A stretch of 64,000 nucleotides of DNA from Lachnospiraceae bacterium (GCA_022793195.1 JAAWCJ010000018.1:62001-126000); one strand, 5' to 3'. Shown: positions 1 through 10,859, numbered from the stretch's first letter. The notes: a model not told the origin generated them from the sequence alone. Made by a program: numbers and translations.

Positions 1-120
1 TATCTCCTCACGAAAAATGAAATTGTGGCCATGTCCGAGATCACGGAGATTTTCATGGAAGAGAGAATGAGAACAGGAAAATGGGGCTGAAAAAGCGATA
101 AAGAGGAAAAGGAAAACGGT

Positions 121-1095
121 ATGGAAACTCGTTTAGGCATTATTGGGACGGGAAGGATTGCAAACCGTTTCGGGTCTGATGGCTGGCAGGGCCTTGGCGT
201 CAGGCTGGCGGCAGTATATAATCCTAATTTAAAAAGTGCAAAGCTGTATGCGTCAAAATATGGCCTGCCCATTGGAACTGACGACTGGGACGCATTTGTG
301 AAGCAGATTGATGCTGCTTATATTGCTTCGCCTACTCCTTCCCATGAGGAGTATATCAGGAGGCTTTTGGAGGGGGGGAAGCATGTTTTATGTGAGAAAC
401 CGATGGTGTTAAAAGAGGGGGAGGCCAAAGAACTTTTTAGGTTTGCCAGGGAAAAAGAGCTGATTCTCATGGAGGCGATTAAAACTGCCTATTGCCCGGG
501 ATTTGGGGCTTTGTTGGAAATTATAAAGGAAGGACGCATCGGTGAGGTAAGGGATGTGGAAGCTTGTTTCACCAAACTGGCCGAACCCGGCTTGCGGGAA
601 TTTAACGACAGGGCTTCGGGAGGCAGTATGACGGAGCTGGGGACATACGGCTGTTTTGCGGTATTGAAAATATTAGGCTGTGATTATAGTGATATGCGGT
701 TTGCCGTGCAGCGAAATGGATGTGGAATCGACATTTTTACAAAAGTCTTTTTTGAATACGGGGAAGGCGGGAAAACGGGTTTGGTAAAATCAGGGCTGGG
801 AGTAAAGTCAGAGGGAGAATTGATTGTATCCGGGACTAAGGGCTATATTCTGGCAGAAGCGCCCTGGTGGCTGGCAAAAGGGTTTGAAGTACGATATGAA
901 GATTCTTTAAAAAGAGACAGATATGACTATACTTACACAGGCAATGGGCTTCATTATGAATTGGGCTGTTTTCTGGATAAAATACAGGGCCGGCACAGGG
1001 AGGATTTTGTGAAGGCCCGGGAAAGTATTGCCCTGGCGGGGATTATGGAAAGCTTTTTGGAGGCGGAGAAAGCATATAGAATCCCTACTGTCTGA
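121..1095 (+). CDS. Gfo/Idh/MocA family oxidoreductase
   Basis: N-terminal IIGTGRIANRF Rossmann motif and GGKHVLCEKPM motif typical of the family. Confidence 0.9.
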   Translation: METRLGIIGTGRIANRFGSDGWQGLGVRLAAVYNPNLKSAKLYASKYGLPIGTDDWDAFVKQIDAAYIASPTPSHEEYIRRLLEGGKHVLCEKPMVLKEGEAKELFRFAREKELILMEAIKTAYCPGFGALLEIIKEGRIGEVRDVEACFTKLAEPGLREFNDRASGGSMTELGTYGCFAVLKILGCDYSDMRFAVQRNGCGIDIFTKVFFEYGEGGKTGLVKSGLGVKSEGELIVSGTKGYILAEAPWWLAKGFEVRYEDSLKRDRYDYTYTGNGLHYELGCFLDKIQGRHREDFVKARESIALAGIMESFLEAEKAYRIPTV

Positions 1096-1146
1096 TATGG
1101 GATTTCATATAAAAACAGTCGGAGAAGGAACGGAGAGGAATGGCAT

Positions 1147-1971
1147 ATGGTACGGCTAGATGAAAAAATGCTCAGGCAAGTCCGGCTGATTCAGCTGGAA
1201 ATGCTGGCGGAGGTTGACCGAATCTGTAAAAAATGCGGGATAAAATATAATATTATAGCAGGTACTTTGCTGGGGGCCGTGCGCCATAAAGGATATATTC
1301 CGTGGGATGATGACGCCGATGTGGCTCTGCTCCGTGAGGATTATGAAAAATTTCGGAAAGTATGCCGGGCAGAGCTGGATAAAAGCAGGTTTTATTATCA
1401 GGATTACAGAAACACTAAAGGCTACCGGTGGGGTTATGGAAAGATAAGAAGGAAAAACACCCTGTTTTTAAGGGAATATCAGGAGGATATGCCTTATGAA
1501 CAGGGGATTTTTATTGATGTGTTCCCCCTGGACAGTGTACCGGATCATTATTTCCTGCGTAGTTTGAAGAATTTTGAGTGTTTCTGTGTCAGGAAGATTT
1601 TGTGGTCGAAGGTGGGGAGAAAAGAGGACAGGAGTTTTTGGAAACGGCAGGTATATAAGCTGCTTAACCGCATACCGGAGCAGATGATCCTTTCCTATTA
1701 TTATAAGATGGAAAAAAGGGCAAATAAGAAAAAAACACGGATGGTGCGGATTTTATTGTATCCCACACCAAACAGAGAATGGGGATATTACAGAGACTGG
1801 TATGAAAACAGTACGGAATTCCTGTTTGAAGGACTTATACTGCAGGGGATCAGGGATTATGACAGCTATCTGAGCTTTAAATTCGGGGATTATGGGAAAT
1901 TGCCGCCCAAAAAGGAACGTGTAACCCATCCTGTGAGCGCCATTCGCCTGTGTGAAGTAAAAGGCCGGTAG
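1147..1971 (+). CDS. LicD family phosphotransferase
   Basis: YNIIAGTLLGAVRHKGYIPWDDDADVALLREDY is the LicD signature. Confidence 0.93.
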   Translation: MVRLDEKMLRQVRLIQLEMLAEVDRICKKCGIKYNIIAGTLLGAVRHKGYIPWDDDADVALLREDYEKFRKVCRAELDKSRFYYQDYRNTKGYRWGYGKIRRKNTLFLREYQEDMPYEQGIFIDVFPLDSVPDHYFLRSLKNFECFCVRKILWSKVGRKEDRSFWKRQVYKLLNRIPEQMILSYYYKMEKRANKKKTRMVRILLYPTPNREWGYYRDWYENSTEFLFEGLILQGIRDYDSYLSFKFGDYGKLPPKKERVTHPVSAIRLCEVKGR

Positions 1972-2043
1972 GGATGGCCGGAAGGGGAAAGCAGCGTCTG
2001 ATGACAATAATATAAGAAATAAGCGCAGGTTGGAGGCAGGGCC

Positions 2044-2904
2044 ATGGAGTTGGGAAAATGGAGAGACAAGGAGATTATCGTCTATGGGACAGGGTATGTG
2101 GCCCGAAAATTTTATAAAGCCATGGAGAAAAAGGGCCTTCGCAGGCAGATTTGTTGTTTTGTGAGGTCGGGCCATGTGAAAGAAGGCGAAGTTTTTGAAG
2201 GAATCCCCGTCTTTCGTTTCAGTGATGTTGCCATCGGAGAGAATACATTTATCTGCCTGGCTGTCCATGAAGCGATTCTGGGTGAGATTGAAGATACGGT
2301 GAGACAGAGGACCAGGGAGTATTTATGGGTTTATCCTTATTTGTATGAAATGATGTTTGGGGAACCGGAACAAAAGGCGGTGGAGATTCCGGTCAAGGCG
2401 CTTTTGGAGAAGTTTTCCGGTGACTTCCGCCTGGGTATCCGGCTGGCGGCCATCGGGCAGCAAAGGGGACTCAATGACTGGGGATTTGATGTTTACATAA
2501 GGGCGCAGATGATCTATTGCGGCCAGGCGACGGCTAAAGAGCGGCTGGAGCAGTTTAGGAGATTAATTGCCGGGTGGGAAGAAGATGGCTACAAAAAAGA
2601 TTATCCCCTGTCTTTAAACCGCAGTTTTGGGGTGATCGACGGTAACCACAGGTTATCCATGGCAGTATATGCCGGCCAGAAAACAATCTGTGGAAATATT
2701 TATCCCACGGATTTGTCCATTGAGGAGATTCATGGATATGAGACTATGCAATCGGAAGAACTGCTGCGGCAGAATGGTTTTACAGTACAGGAAATACAAA
2801 AATTGGAAGAAATACAAAGAAGGTATCTGGAGGTATATAAAGATGTGCCAGCAGCAGACAGAAAAAAAGAGCCCGGCAGTCAGTGTCATTGTTCCGGTCT
2901 ATAA
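2044..2904 (+). CDS. Rossmann-like 'YGTG' module fused to a ParB-nuclease-like domain (IDGNHRLSMAVYAG)
   Basis: N-term IIVYGTGYVARKFYKAM; C-term IDGNHRLSMA resembles the ParB/Srx fold motif; RBS upstream. Confidence 0.6.
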   Translation: MELGKWRDKEIIVYGTGYVARKFYKAMEKKGLRRQICCFVRSGHVKEGEVFEGIPVFRFSDVAIGENTFICLAVHEAILGEIEDTVRQRTREYLWVYPYLYEMMFGEPEQKAVEIPVKALLEKFSGDFRLGIRLAAIGQQRGLNDWGFDVYIRAQMIYCGQATAKERLEQFRRLIAGWEEDGYKKDYPLSLNRSFGVIDGNHRLSMAVYAGQKTICGNIYPTDLSIEEIHGYETMQSEELLRQNGFTVQEIQKLEEIQRRYLEVYKDVPAADRKKEPGSQCHCSGL

Positions 2905-4462
2905 TGTTTCCCCATGGCTTGATGAGTGCATGGAATCTGTGGTGAACCAGACATTTTCCGATTTTGAGGTTATTTTGGTGGACGACGGATCCACCGATGA
3001 TTCCGGCGATAAATGTGAGCGATGGGAGGAGAAAGACCGGCGGATAAAGGTGATTCATAAGGAGAATGAAGGCCCCTCTAAAGCCAGGAATCTTGGGATA
3101 CAGGAGGCAAAAGGGACATATCTGGTATTTTTGGATGGGGATGACTGGCTTGACAGCCGTTTTCTGGAACTTCTGTATGGCAGTGTGACAGAAACGGATG
3201 CCGACATGGCGGAATGTGATGTGTACAGGGTGAACAGTGAAACAGGGACAAAGACATACCGGGTTTGTTCCGGGGATATGGGGTGTCAATACAGTAAAAA
3301 AGAACGTATGAAATATGGATATACTTCCATTTGGAAATGTATGTTTAAAAAAGAAATTTTTGTGAAAAATGGGATTGTCTTCCCGGACTGCCATAGCGAG
3401 GCCAGGGCGGTCTATGCCCTGCTTGTGGCTGTGAGCAACCGGGTGGAGAGTGTCACCCGTGCCCTGTATTATTACAGGGTTCTTCGGAAGGGTTCCCTGA
3501 CGGCAAAGCCGCGTTCTTCCGGGGAAGATGAGAACACCATAGGGATTCAGGCGCTGGCAATTCTTTTGCAAAATTTCAAAAATACCGGTCTGTATGAACC
3601 ATATGAAAAAACATTACAGGAAATTGTGAAATTAAAGTTATCGGATTTGCTGTCGATGTTTTTTTATAGGAAAGAAAAATCGGATTATCTGAAGCTTGCG
3701 GGAAACTACCGTTCTTTTATCAGAAAAATGTTTCCAGATGCCTTGGATTACCGGTATATTACCTGGGGCGGATATAATTTGAACCGCATTGTCAGCTATA
3801 TGAATTTTTTGCATGACCCTTACGGACGATTTAATTTTTCCAGTCTGATCAGCCTGATGAATCCTGTGGAAGGGGAATTTTCATGGAGGCATAAAAACAG
3901 ATACCGTGAAATTATGGTGAGAAGGGAAATCCGGAATCAGTTTTGGGATATTCTGGAGGAGATGGCTCCCCATTATCTGATCCTGGACTTTATTGAAGAG
4001 CGGTTTGATATAGCGGTTTTCGGAAATGGCTACCTGACCATAAGCGATGCATTCGATGGGACAGAAGGGCTTTCGGCCAATGGGGAGATAATCGGACGGG
4101 AAACAGAAGGCTGTCGGCAGCTGTGGGAACAAAGCTGTAAGCAGTTTATTGGAAGGCTGGAGAAGCAGTGTCCGTCCATGGGAATTATTCTGGTGAAGAA
4201 TTACCTGAGTGAGAAGATGGGGGATATTTACAGCCAGGAGGAATATCCGAACTTGGAAGAAATTCGCAGGGTCAACAGGATTTTAAAAGGATATTATGAC
4301 TATTTTGAAAGAAACTGCAAGGCGGTAAAGGTGGTGGAGGCGTCAAAGGGGCGTTTGTATTTCACAGACAGGCAGTATGAATATGGGGCAATTCCCTCCC
4401 ATTTAAATGAAATCGTAAACAGGGAGATTGCCGGCATGGTTGAAAGGTGTATGAAAGTGTGA
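2843..4462 (+). CDS. GT2 family glycosyltransferase with C-terminal domain (SGNH/DUF6270-like)
   Basis: SVIVPVYNVSPWLDECMESVVNQTF..DDGSTDDSG; C-term IAVFGNGYLTISDAF; internal start chosen over 2669. Confidence 0.82.
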   Translation: MCQQQTEKKSPAVSVIVPVYNVSPWLDECMESVVNQTFSDFEVILVDDGSTDDSGDKCERWEEKDRRIKVIHKENEGPSKARNLGIQEAKGTYLVFLDGDDWLDSRFLELLYGSVTETDADMAECDVYRVNSETGTKTYRVCSGDMGCQYSKKERMKYGYTSIWKCMFKKEIFVKNGIVFPDCHSEARAVYALLVAVSNRVESVTRALYYYRVLRKGSLTAKPRSSGEDENTIGIQALAILLQNFKNTGLYEPYEKTLQEIVKLKLSDLLSMFFYRKEKSDYLKLAGNYRSFIRKMFPDALDYRYITWGGYNLNRIVSYMNFLHDPYGRFNFSSLISLMNPVEGEFSWRHKNRYREIMVRREIRNQFWDILEEMAPHYLILDFIEERFDIAVFGNGYLTISDAFDGTEGLSANGEIIGRETEGCRQLWEQSCKQFIGRLEKQCPSMGIILVKNYLSEKMGDIYSQEEYPNLEEIRRVNRILKGYYDYFERNCKAVKVVEASKGRLYFTDRQYEYGAIPSHLNEIVNREIAGMVERCMKV

Positions 4463-6288
4463 GGGAAATAAAAGCAGAGTTGGAAAAACGTTATGGGGAT
4501 TTGTTTGTAAAATACAGCCTGGAGCGGCCTCTGGATTCCAAAAATATAAGCTTGATTATCAAACAGTCATTATGCAAATTTTTGGAAAGCTGTAAAAAAC
4601 CGGCCCTTTACTGCGGCGGCGGACATACAAAAATGCTGATGGCTGATTTTATTTATGAACTGAAAAAAGTCCGCTATATTGTGGATAATTATGCAAAGCC
4701 TGAAGAGGACAGCGGTTTTACACTGATCAGGGATGAAGAGATAGAAACAGAAGGGATTGACGGGATCATCCTTTCTTCCTATAAATTCCGCAGGGATTTG
4801 AAGGAGAAACTGAGAGAAAACCATCCCGGCCTTCCTGTTTTGGATATCTATGACGAATTTGAAAAAAATGGGGTGGCAGTGAACGCTGAGTATTATTATT
4901 CTAACCACCCTTATCAGCATTATAAGAGAATCAACCAGCTGCAGCGGGAAATCCGGAAAGAAGGCGGGGAGCAGGGCAGAAAAGAATTGTATAAAAATCT
5001 TGTGACCAAATACCTCCATATTAAGGATTTTCGGACGGCGCTTATGAAGCTTAACGAATGGAGAAGCCTGGAGGGGATTAAAAAGGAAGAGCAGATGATG
5101 GTCAGGGGGTTGTCAGCAGATCTGGAAAGCCTCTATGAGTTGGAGAAAGAGGCTGCGGCTTCTTTGCCGGAAAACCATGTCCTGCTCTTTTGCATGGATG
5201 GGCTGCGGCGACAGGATTTATCGGAAACGGACATGCCGAAGCTAAAAAAAATGTTGGATGAAACAGGATATCAGTTTACAAACGCCTATTCTTTTTCCAC
5301 TTCCACCTTTGAAAGCCTGGTGCCGGCATACAGTGAAAATTGTGATTTGAGGACCAGGTATTATGAAAGGAATTATGTGAACCTGGAAGATTGCCGTTTC
5401 GCCTCCCTGGCAAAAAAACAAAACCGGGAAATCTATATCTACGGAGATGTGGAACACTTTATAGAGGGAGAAGGGATTCATTACAGCGGGCAGTTTCTTA
5501 CGGTTACAGAGAAACTGTGGCAGTTTATTTTAGACGCCCACGAAACGAAGCTGGGCCTGTTCTATATCCATGAGCTGTACGAAAGTCATTTTACTTTTTC
5601 AAACCCGTATACGGAAGCGCCCCTGATGTCGGAGGGGACGGCTATGCTTTTTGACTTTCTTCCTATGAAAGGCGGGCGTCTCAGGGCAGACTATAAAAGA
5701 CAGCATAAAGACGCTATACATTATCTGGATGATGTGGCAGAGCCACTTCTTGGCCTCATGAAATGCAGGATGGCGGTGTATGCCGACCATGGAACCTTGA
5801 TTCTGGATTATGATACAAAGCTGTCGGACATTGGGGACATGGAATATGTATGTTCGGAAGGCTGGACCAGAATACCCTTTGCGATATGCTCTAAGGAAAT
5901 GGGGACGGGAAAGGATGAGACGCTGATGTCCCTTTTGTCTTTCAACGATATTGCCGTAAGCCTGCTGGAGAAGAAAGCATACACTGTGCCTGACAACCTC
6001 TTTATTAAAATGGCAAGGTCAAAGCTCTATAACCCCGACTTCCGCTATCTGTACCAGGAAATTGGGAAAGAGAAGTATCTTCTGGCCTTTGAGGCGTTTG
6101 TTTTTGCGGAGGGGTATAAGTTGGTGATTTATGAGGACGGTACAGCCACGCTTTACCGGCTCTGTGATGACGGAGAATATAAGGACGGCGGGCTGGTGGA
6201 AGAATTGCTTGAACGAATCAGGCCGCAGATTACTGTTTGTGACGGAGAACAAGTGAAGACAGGGGATGAAGCCAGATGCAGCCGCTAG
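4447..6288 (+). CDS. Alkaline phosphatase/sulfatase superfamily protein with N-terminal Rossmann-like module
   Basis: NHVLLFCMDGLRRQDLSETDMPKLKKM..., AVYADHGT; N-term ALYCGGGHTKMLM; GTG start overlapping the upstream gene. Confidence 0.65.
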   Translation: MYESVREIKAELEKRYGDLFVKYSLERPLDSKNISLIIKQSLCKFLESCKKPALYCGGGHTKMLMADFIYELKKVRYIVDNYAKPEEDSGFTLIRDEEIETEGIDGIILSSYKFRRDLKEKLRENHPGLPVLDIYDEFEKNGVAVNAEYYYSNHPYQHYKRINQLQREIRKEGGEQGRKELYKNLVTKYLHIKDFRTALMKLNEWRSLEGIKKEEQMMVRGLSADLESLYELEKEAAASLPENHVLLFCMDGLRRQDLSETDMPKLKKMLDETGYQFTNAYSFSTSTFESLVPAYSENCDLRTRYYERNYVNLEDCRFASLAKKQNREIYIYGDVEHFIEGEGIHYSGQFLTVTEKLWQFILDAHETKLGLFYIHELYESHFTFSNPYTEAPLMSEGTAMLFDFLPMKGGRLRADYKRQHKDAIHYLDDVAEPLLGLMKCRMAVYADHGTLILDYDTKLSDIGDMEYVCSEGWTRIPFAICSKEMGTGKDETLMSLLSFNDIAVSLLEKKAYTVPDNLFIKMARSKLYNPDFRYLYQEIGKEKYLLAFEAFVFAEGYKLVIYEDGTATLYRLCDDGEYKDGGLVEELLERIRPQITVCDGEQVKTGDEARCSR

Positions 6289-7247
6289 TCAGTGTAATCA
6301 TGCCGGCGTATAACGGGGAAAAGTATATAGGAGAGGCTATCGAATCTATTTTGAACCAGACACATGAAAATCTGGAACTCATTATAGTGGAGGACCACTC
6401 GACAGACAGGACGCCGGAGGTGATCCGGCGTTATCAGGACCCCAGGCTGCGGGTATATTTTAATGGCCGGAATGAGGGTATCTCGTATTCTACAAACAGG
6501 GGAATTGATGAGAGCAGGGGAAAATATATTGCGTTGCTTGACGACGACGACATTGCCACAAGGAGACGTCTGGAGTGGCAGACGGCGTTTTTGGAAGAGC
6601 ATGGAGAGATTGATGTCCTGGGGGCCCGCAGCGCTCTGATTGACCGGGACGGGAAATTCCTCAGGTATGATGCAGAGCCGATCTATAATCCCAAATACAT
6701 AAAAGCCAACCTGCTTTTTTACAATAAGAAATTTGCAAATTGTACAGTTATGATACGCAAAGCCTTTATGGAAAAGAATCATTTAAGGTATCAGGATCAT
6801 TGTCTGGGGATGCAGGATTTTAAATTTTACATTGACAGTTCCAAGGTGGGTACAATTTCTTCCATAGACCGGCTGGTTCACCTGAAACGGATTCATGAGG
6901 AAGAGGCGACCGTTTTAAGCAAGAAGTTCCATGGAAAAGAGAGGGCAGATTTATTTGCACAGTTTCAAAGGGAATCCATTTATAAAAGTGGATTTTGCAT
7001 TGGCGAGGAGCATTTGCAGGCCATCAATGATGTTGTGACGGAAATACCGAAAGACAGGTATTCCATAGAAGATGTAAAGCGGCTGTACCTGGCATTCCGG
7101 GAGATTGTGCTGCAGGCCCGCCAGATGGAGATCGATTATCTCAGTGAGCTGGAATACGCATGTAAGAGGATTTTGGGGGAGCGGGTTTTGCCGCGGGCCG
7201 ATCTGTTTGGCCGGGATATCACATGTTTTGGCCAGGTGGATTTGTAA
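6276..7247 (+). CDS. GT2 family glycosyltransferase
   Basis: SVIMPAYNGEKYIGEAIESILNQTHENLELIIVEDHSTD. Confidence 0.93.
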   Translation: MQPLVSVIMPAYNGEKYIGEAIESILNQTHENLELIIVEDHSTDRTPEVIRRYQDPRLRVYFNGRNEGISYSTNRGIDESRGKYIALLDDDDIATRRRLEWQTAFLEEHGEIDVLGARSALIDRDGKFLRYDAEPIYNPKYIKANLLFYNKKFANCTVMIRKAFMEKNHLRYQDHCLGMQDFKFYIDSSKVGTISSIDRLVHLKRIHEEEATVLSKKFHGKERADLFAQFQRESIYKSGFCIGEEHLQAINDVVTEIPKDRYSIEDVKRLYLAFREIVLQARQMEIDYLSELEYACKRILGERVLPRADLFGRDITCFGQVDL

Positions 7248-7275
7248 AGTATTTTGAAGCAGGAAGGGATATGGC

Positions 7276-8334
7276 ATGAAAAAAATTCTTATTTACGGGA
7301 TTGGAAAAATAGGGCGGGAGTATCTTGATGATTGTGTCGGCCAGGGGGTAACTGGTTTAGACCTGGCTGACGCCAACTCCCGCTTGTGGGGAACAGAGTA
7401 TCAGGGAATGGAAATATCAAATCCTGCGGAAATTTTATGGGACAGGTATGACCTGATTGTGACGTCTGTAAGCGATGAAATCCAGATGGAGGTTGTAGAT
7501 TATCTGGTGACAGAGTATCAGGTGCCCCGCGAAAAAATCGTATCCCACCGTGAGACTGTTATTTTTTCAGAAGATGAAATTTATAATTTTGGAACAATGG
7601 CATTTGAGGGGACCATTGAAACCGGCGCCATTATGACAGGAAGGGAACTGGGCGCAAAGCTAAAACCGGATTCCCTGAATGATTTGGAGCAGTTTTATTT
7701 TAAAGAAAGCCACAGGTGTGTCAATAAGTGGATGCATTATTTTGAGGCATACGACAGGTTCTTTTCAAAGTACCGTGGGAAGGATGTGACAATCCTGGAA
7801 ATAGGTGTTTTCCGGGGCGGTTCCCTGCAGATGTGGAAAAAATATTTTAGCAGCCCCGGCCATAAAGTCCGGATTTATGGGATAGATGTGGATCCGGGAT
7901 GTAGAGGGCTTAAGGAGGAGGGTATTGAGATTTACATCGGTTCTCAGGAAGACCGGGAGTTTTTGAGGAAGGTAAAGCAGGAAATAGGAAAAGTGGATAT
8001 CTTAATTGACGACGGCGGCCATACGATGAGCCAGCAGATCATTTCTTTTGAGGAATTGTTTGATCTGGTGGATGATGATGGGATTTATCTGTGTGAGGAT
8101 CTCCATACGTCTTATATGAAAAAGTATGGAGGGGCATATAAAGGAGATACCTTCATTGAGTATTCTAAAAATCTCATCGATTTCCTGCATGCACAGTATT
8201 CGGAGACTGACAAGTTGGCCAGGAATCAGTATTCTGACCGGATTAAGTTTATTACATATTGTGACAGTATGATGGTGATTGAGAAGAAGCCAAAAACCAC
8301 AAAAAGCATCAGTGTATGTGTATCGGGTGTTTGA
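7276..8334 (+). CDS. Class I SAM-dependent methyltransferase (CmcI/macrocin-type) with N-terminal 'YGIG' module
   Basis: ILIYGIGKIGREYL N-term; TILEIGVFRGGSLQMWKKYF and ILIDDGGHTMSQQI. Confidence 0.8.
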   Translation: MKKILIYGIGKIGREYLDDCVGQGVTGLDLADANSRLWGTEYQGMEISNPAEILWDRYDLIVTSVSDEIQMEVVDYLVTEYQVPREKIVSHRETVIFSEDEIYNFGTMAFEGTIETGAIMTGRELGAKLKPDSLNDLEQFYFKESHRCVNKWMHYFEAYDRFFSKYRGKDVTILEIGVFRGGSLQMWKKYFSSPGHKVRIYGIDVDPGCRGLKEEGIEIYIGSQEDREFLRKVKQEIGKVDILIDDGGHTMSQQIISFEELFDLVDDDGIYLCEDLHTSYMKKYGGAYKGDTFIEYSKNLIDFLHAQYSETDKLARNQYSDRIKFITYCDSMMVIEKKPKTTKSISVCVSGV

Positions 8335-8357
8335 CATAAAAGACGAAGGGAATCAAT

Positions 8358-10859
8358 ATGAGGACAGTATTAAAGGGGAATATCCTGAAAATGTTTGGAA
8401 CGCTTCACCAGGCGCATCATATCATCAAAGACCATATAGAGTTAAAACAGTACGAGGCTGCAAAAGACGTGCTGGGCCAGTGCCAGGAGAGCGCTGTCAG
8501 TATGGGGACGGCAATCGAAAAGGCGGAAGGCGAGGGAGCTGTGACGGTATCGTACCTGGAAAAATACTGTGAGATGCTCTATAGCGCCTATGAAGAGCTG
8601 AACGGGAGCGGCCTGAGGGCAGGGCAAATCTGTAAGTGGCTGAATAAAAGCCTTCTGGCAGCGGAAAACAGCGCGAAGCATGATATTCCTCTCAAGTATG
8701 AAATCGTATTTTTGCCCTATAAGGCCTCCATGTGGGATTCCTTAGCCAGTGTCTGGAAGGCGGCAGAGGAGGATCCGGAATGTGATGCATATGTGATTCC
8801 CATTCCCTATTATGACAAAAATCCCGATGGCAGTTTCAGAAACGAACATTATGACGGAGGGGCGTTTCCGGCAGATGTGCCCATTACCCATTACAACGAT
8901 TATGATTTTGAAAACAGGCATCCGGACGCGGTTTTTATTCATAACCCCTACGACCAGTATAATTGTGCAACAAGCGTACATCCTTTTTTTTATTCAAGTA
9001 AGCTGAAAAAGTATACGGAGAAATTAGTTTATATACCTTATTATATATCGGCGGAATGTGACTCCGATAATCACAAACTGTGGGAAGGAAGAAAGGGCCA
9101 TATCGTCACCAGCGGCGCCATTCATTCGGATGTGGTGGTGGTACAGTCTGAAAATACAAAAAAAGGGTATGTAAATGTGCTGGAAAAGGAACTGCCTAAG
9201 CTTCCACGTAAGTTTTGGGAACAGAAAATATGGGGGCTGGGTTCCCCCAAACTGGATTTTGTAAACGGCATGCAGCGGGATGATGAAAAACTACCGGAAA
9301 ACTGGAAAAAGATCATTTATACAGAGGAAAATGTAAGAAAGAAAGTGATTTTGTATAATATCAGCGTCGCTGTTTCTTTAAATACGGAAGAGATGTTTGC
9401 AAAGATTAAGGATACTCTGAACTTTTTTAAAGAAAACCGGGATGTGGTTTTGTGGTGGCGGCCTCACCCGCTGTATGCTTCAAACCTGGCGTCCATCAGT
9501 GGTGAGTTATTGGAAGAATATGAGGCAATAGTGGCCCGGTATAAAAAAGAAGCCTGGGGGATTTTCGATGAGGGAGCAGACCTGGACTGGGCCATAGCGG
9601 AGACCGATGCTTACTATGGGGATAGGAGTTCTGTGGTGGAGCTTTATAAAGAAATGGGGAAGCCTGCTATGATCCAGAATGAGTCCGTGAGGACGGACAG
9701 AAAGATAGAGGCTGAAGATATTCCAGTATGGCCGTCGGCTTTTTATGATGATAGGGAAGACATCTGGTTTACTCATGGGAAAATCAATGTATTGATGCGG
9801 TACAACATAAAAGAAAACAATACTTATATAATAGATCAGATACCAAATGAAAGACTCTTTCAAAATGCAGGTTACACAGGAATCTATAAATGGGGAAATA
9901 AAATTTTCCTGATTCCCTCATGGGCAAGGGAACTGGCGGTTTACAATATGGAAAATAACAACATTGAAAAAATACCCCTCCTCCATATTCAGCGATATGG
10001 CGGAAAAAGTTTGTTTGCAAAGGCCTATGCCAAAGGTAAAATACTTTATTGTATCCCTTGCTGCTATGAATGTATCTTAAAGATTGATATGGAAACGGAT
10101 CAGGTGGAATATATTTCCATCCGAGATATGGAGGGGATGTATCTTAATGATGCCACCAGAATGGGAGATGAGATTGCCGCCGTTTACGTGAATTCCAATA
10201 AAGTACTGTTTTTTAATATGGAGACGGATGCGGTGTCTTGTCAAAGTCTTGGAGATACAAGCTATTCATTTACAAGTATAGCCAATATGGGCAAAGATTT
10301 ATATTTGTTTGATGAACAGCTCCATGTTGTTATGAAATTCTGGGGGAAGGGATATGCCGAAACGGAAAAATTCTATGATCTGCCACATAAAAATGTGAGG
10401 CTGCTATCTGTTTATCCTGATTTACTGCTGCTGGATTCCATAGAGGATTATGAAATGCTCATTTTAGATGGAGAGAAAAAAATAGTGTTTCAAAGGGAAA
10501 AAGGAAAAAATATCTGGAACTCCGGTTTACATTCCCAATATTATTGTGGTATTGAGGACAGTAACCAGAGGGACTATGCCCCATACTTTTATTATTCCAG
10601 AAGAACATATTCGATGCACCGGTTTTATGGAAGGGGGCAGACTGAACAGTTTTCCCTAAAACTGGAGGTAGGGGAGTTGCAAAAGTTGACTGCTTTTATT
10701 GAGGGGGAAAATGGGGAATCCGTTGAAAATGATATCTATCCACTGGAAAAATGGATCAGAGATATGAGGCAGATGAAGGCGGAGAGGAAATCATTGGGAG
10801 ACAACTGCGGAAAAAGAATATTGGAAGAAGTGAAAAAGCTGACGGAGACCAGAGGGTAA
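8358..10859 (+). CDS. CDP-glycerol glycerophosphotransferase-like protein with C-terminal beta-propeller-like extension
   Basis: EIVFLPYKASMWDSL...IPIPYYDKNPDGSFR shared with the paralog at 60388; ~330 aa C-term with repeated short W/Y-rich strands. Confidence 0.65.
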   Translation: MRTVLKGNILKMFGTLHQAHHIIKDHIELKQYEAAKDVLGQCQESAVSMGTAIEKAEGEGAVTVSYLEKYCEMLYSAYEELNGSGLRAGQICKWLNKSLLAAENSAKHDIPLKYEIVFLPYKASMWDSLASVWKAAEEDPECDAYVIPIPYYDKNPDGSFRNEHYDGGAFPADVPITHYNDYDFENRHPDAVFIHNPYDQYNCATSVHPFFYSSKLKKYTEKLVYIPYYISAECDSDNHKLWEGRKGHIVTSGAIHSDVVVVQSENTKKGYVNVLEKELPKLPRKFWEQKIWGLGSPKLDFVNGMQRDDEKLPENWKKIIYTEENVRKKVILYNISVAVSLNTEEMFAKIKDTLNFFKENRDVVLWWRPHPLYASNLASISGELLEEYEAIVARYKKEAWGIFDEGADLDWAIAETDAYYGDRSSVVELYKEMGKPAMIQNESVRTDRKIEAEDIPVWPSAFYDDREDIWFTHGKINVLMRYNIKENNTYIIDQIPNERLFQNAGYTGIYKWGNKIFLIPSWARELAVYNMENNNIEKIPLLHIQRYGGKSLFAKAYAKGKILYCIPCCYECILKIDMETDQVEYISIRDMEGMYLNDATRMGDEIAAVYVNSNKVLFFNMETDAVSCQSLGDTSYSFTSIANMGKDLYLFDEQLHVVMKFWGKGYAETEKFYDLPHKNVRLLSVYPDLLLLDSIEDYEMLILDGEKKIVFQREKGKNIWNSGLHSQYYCGIEDSNQRDYAPYFYYSRRTYSMHRFYGRGQTEQFSLKLEVGELQKLTAFIEGENGESVENDIYPLEKWIRDMRQMKAERKSLGDNCGKRILEEVKKLTETRG

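Noticed and set aside
2669-2842. N-terminal 58 aa of the 2669..4462 ORF
   Set aside because: Out-of-frame overlap with the upstream gene; the GT2 domain begins after the internal Met at 2843.
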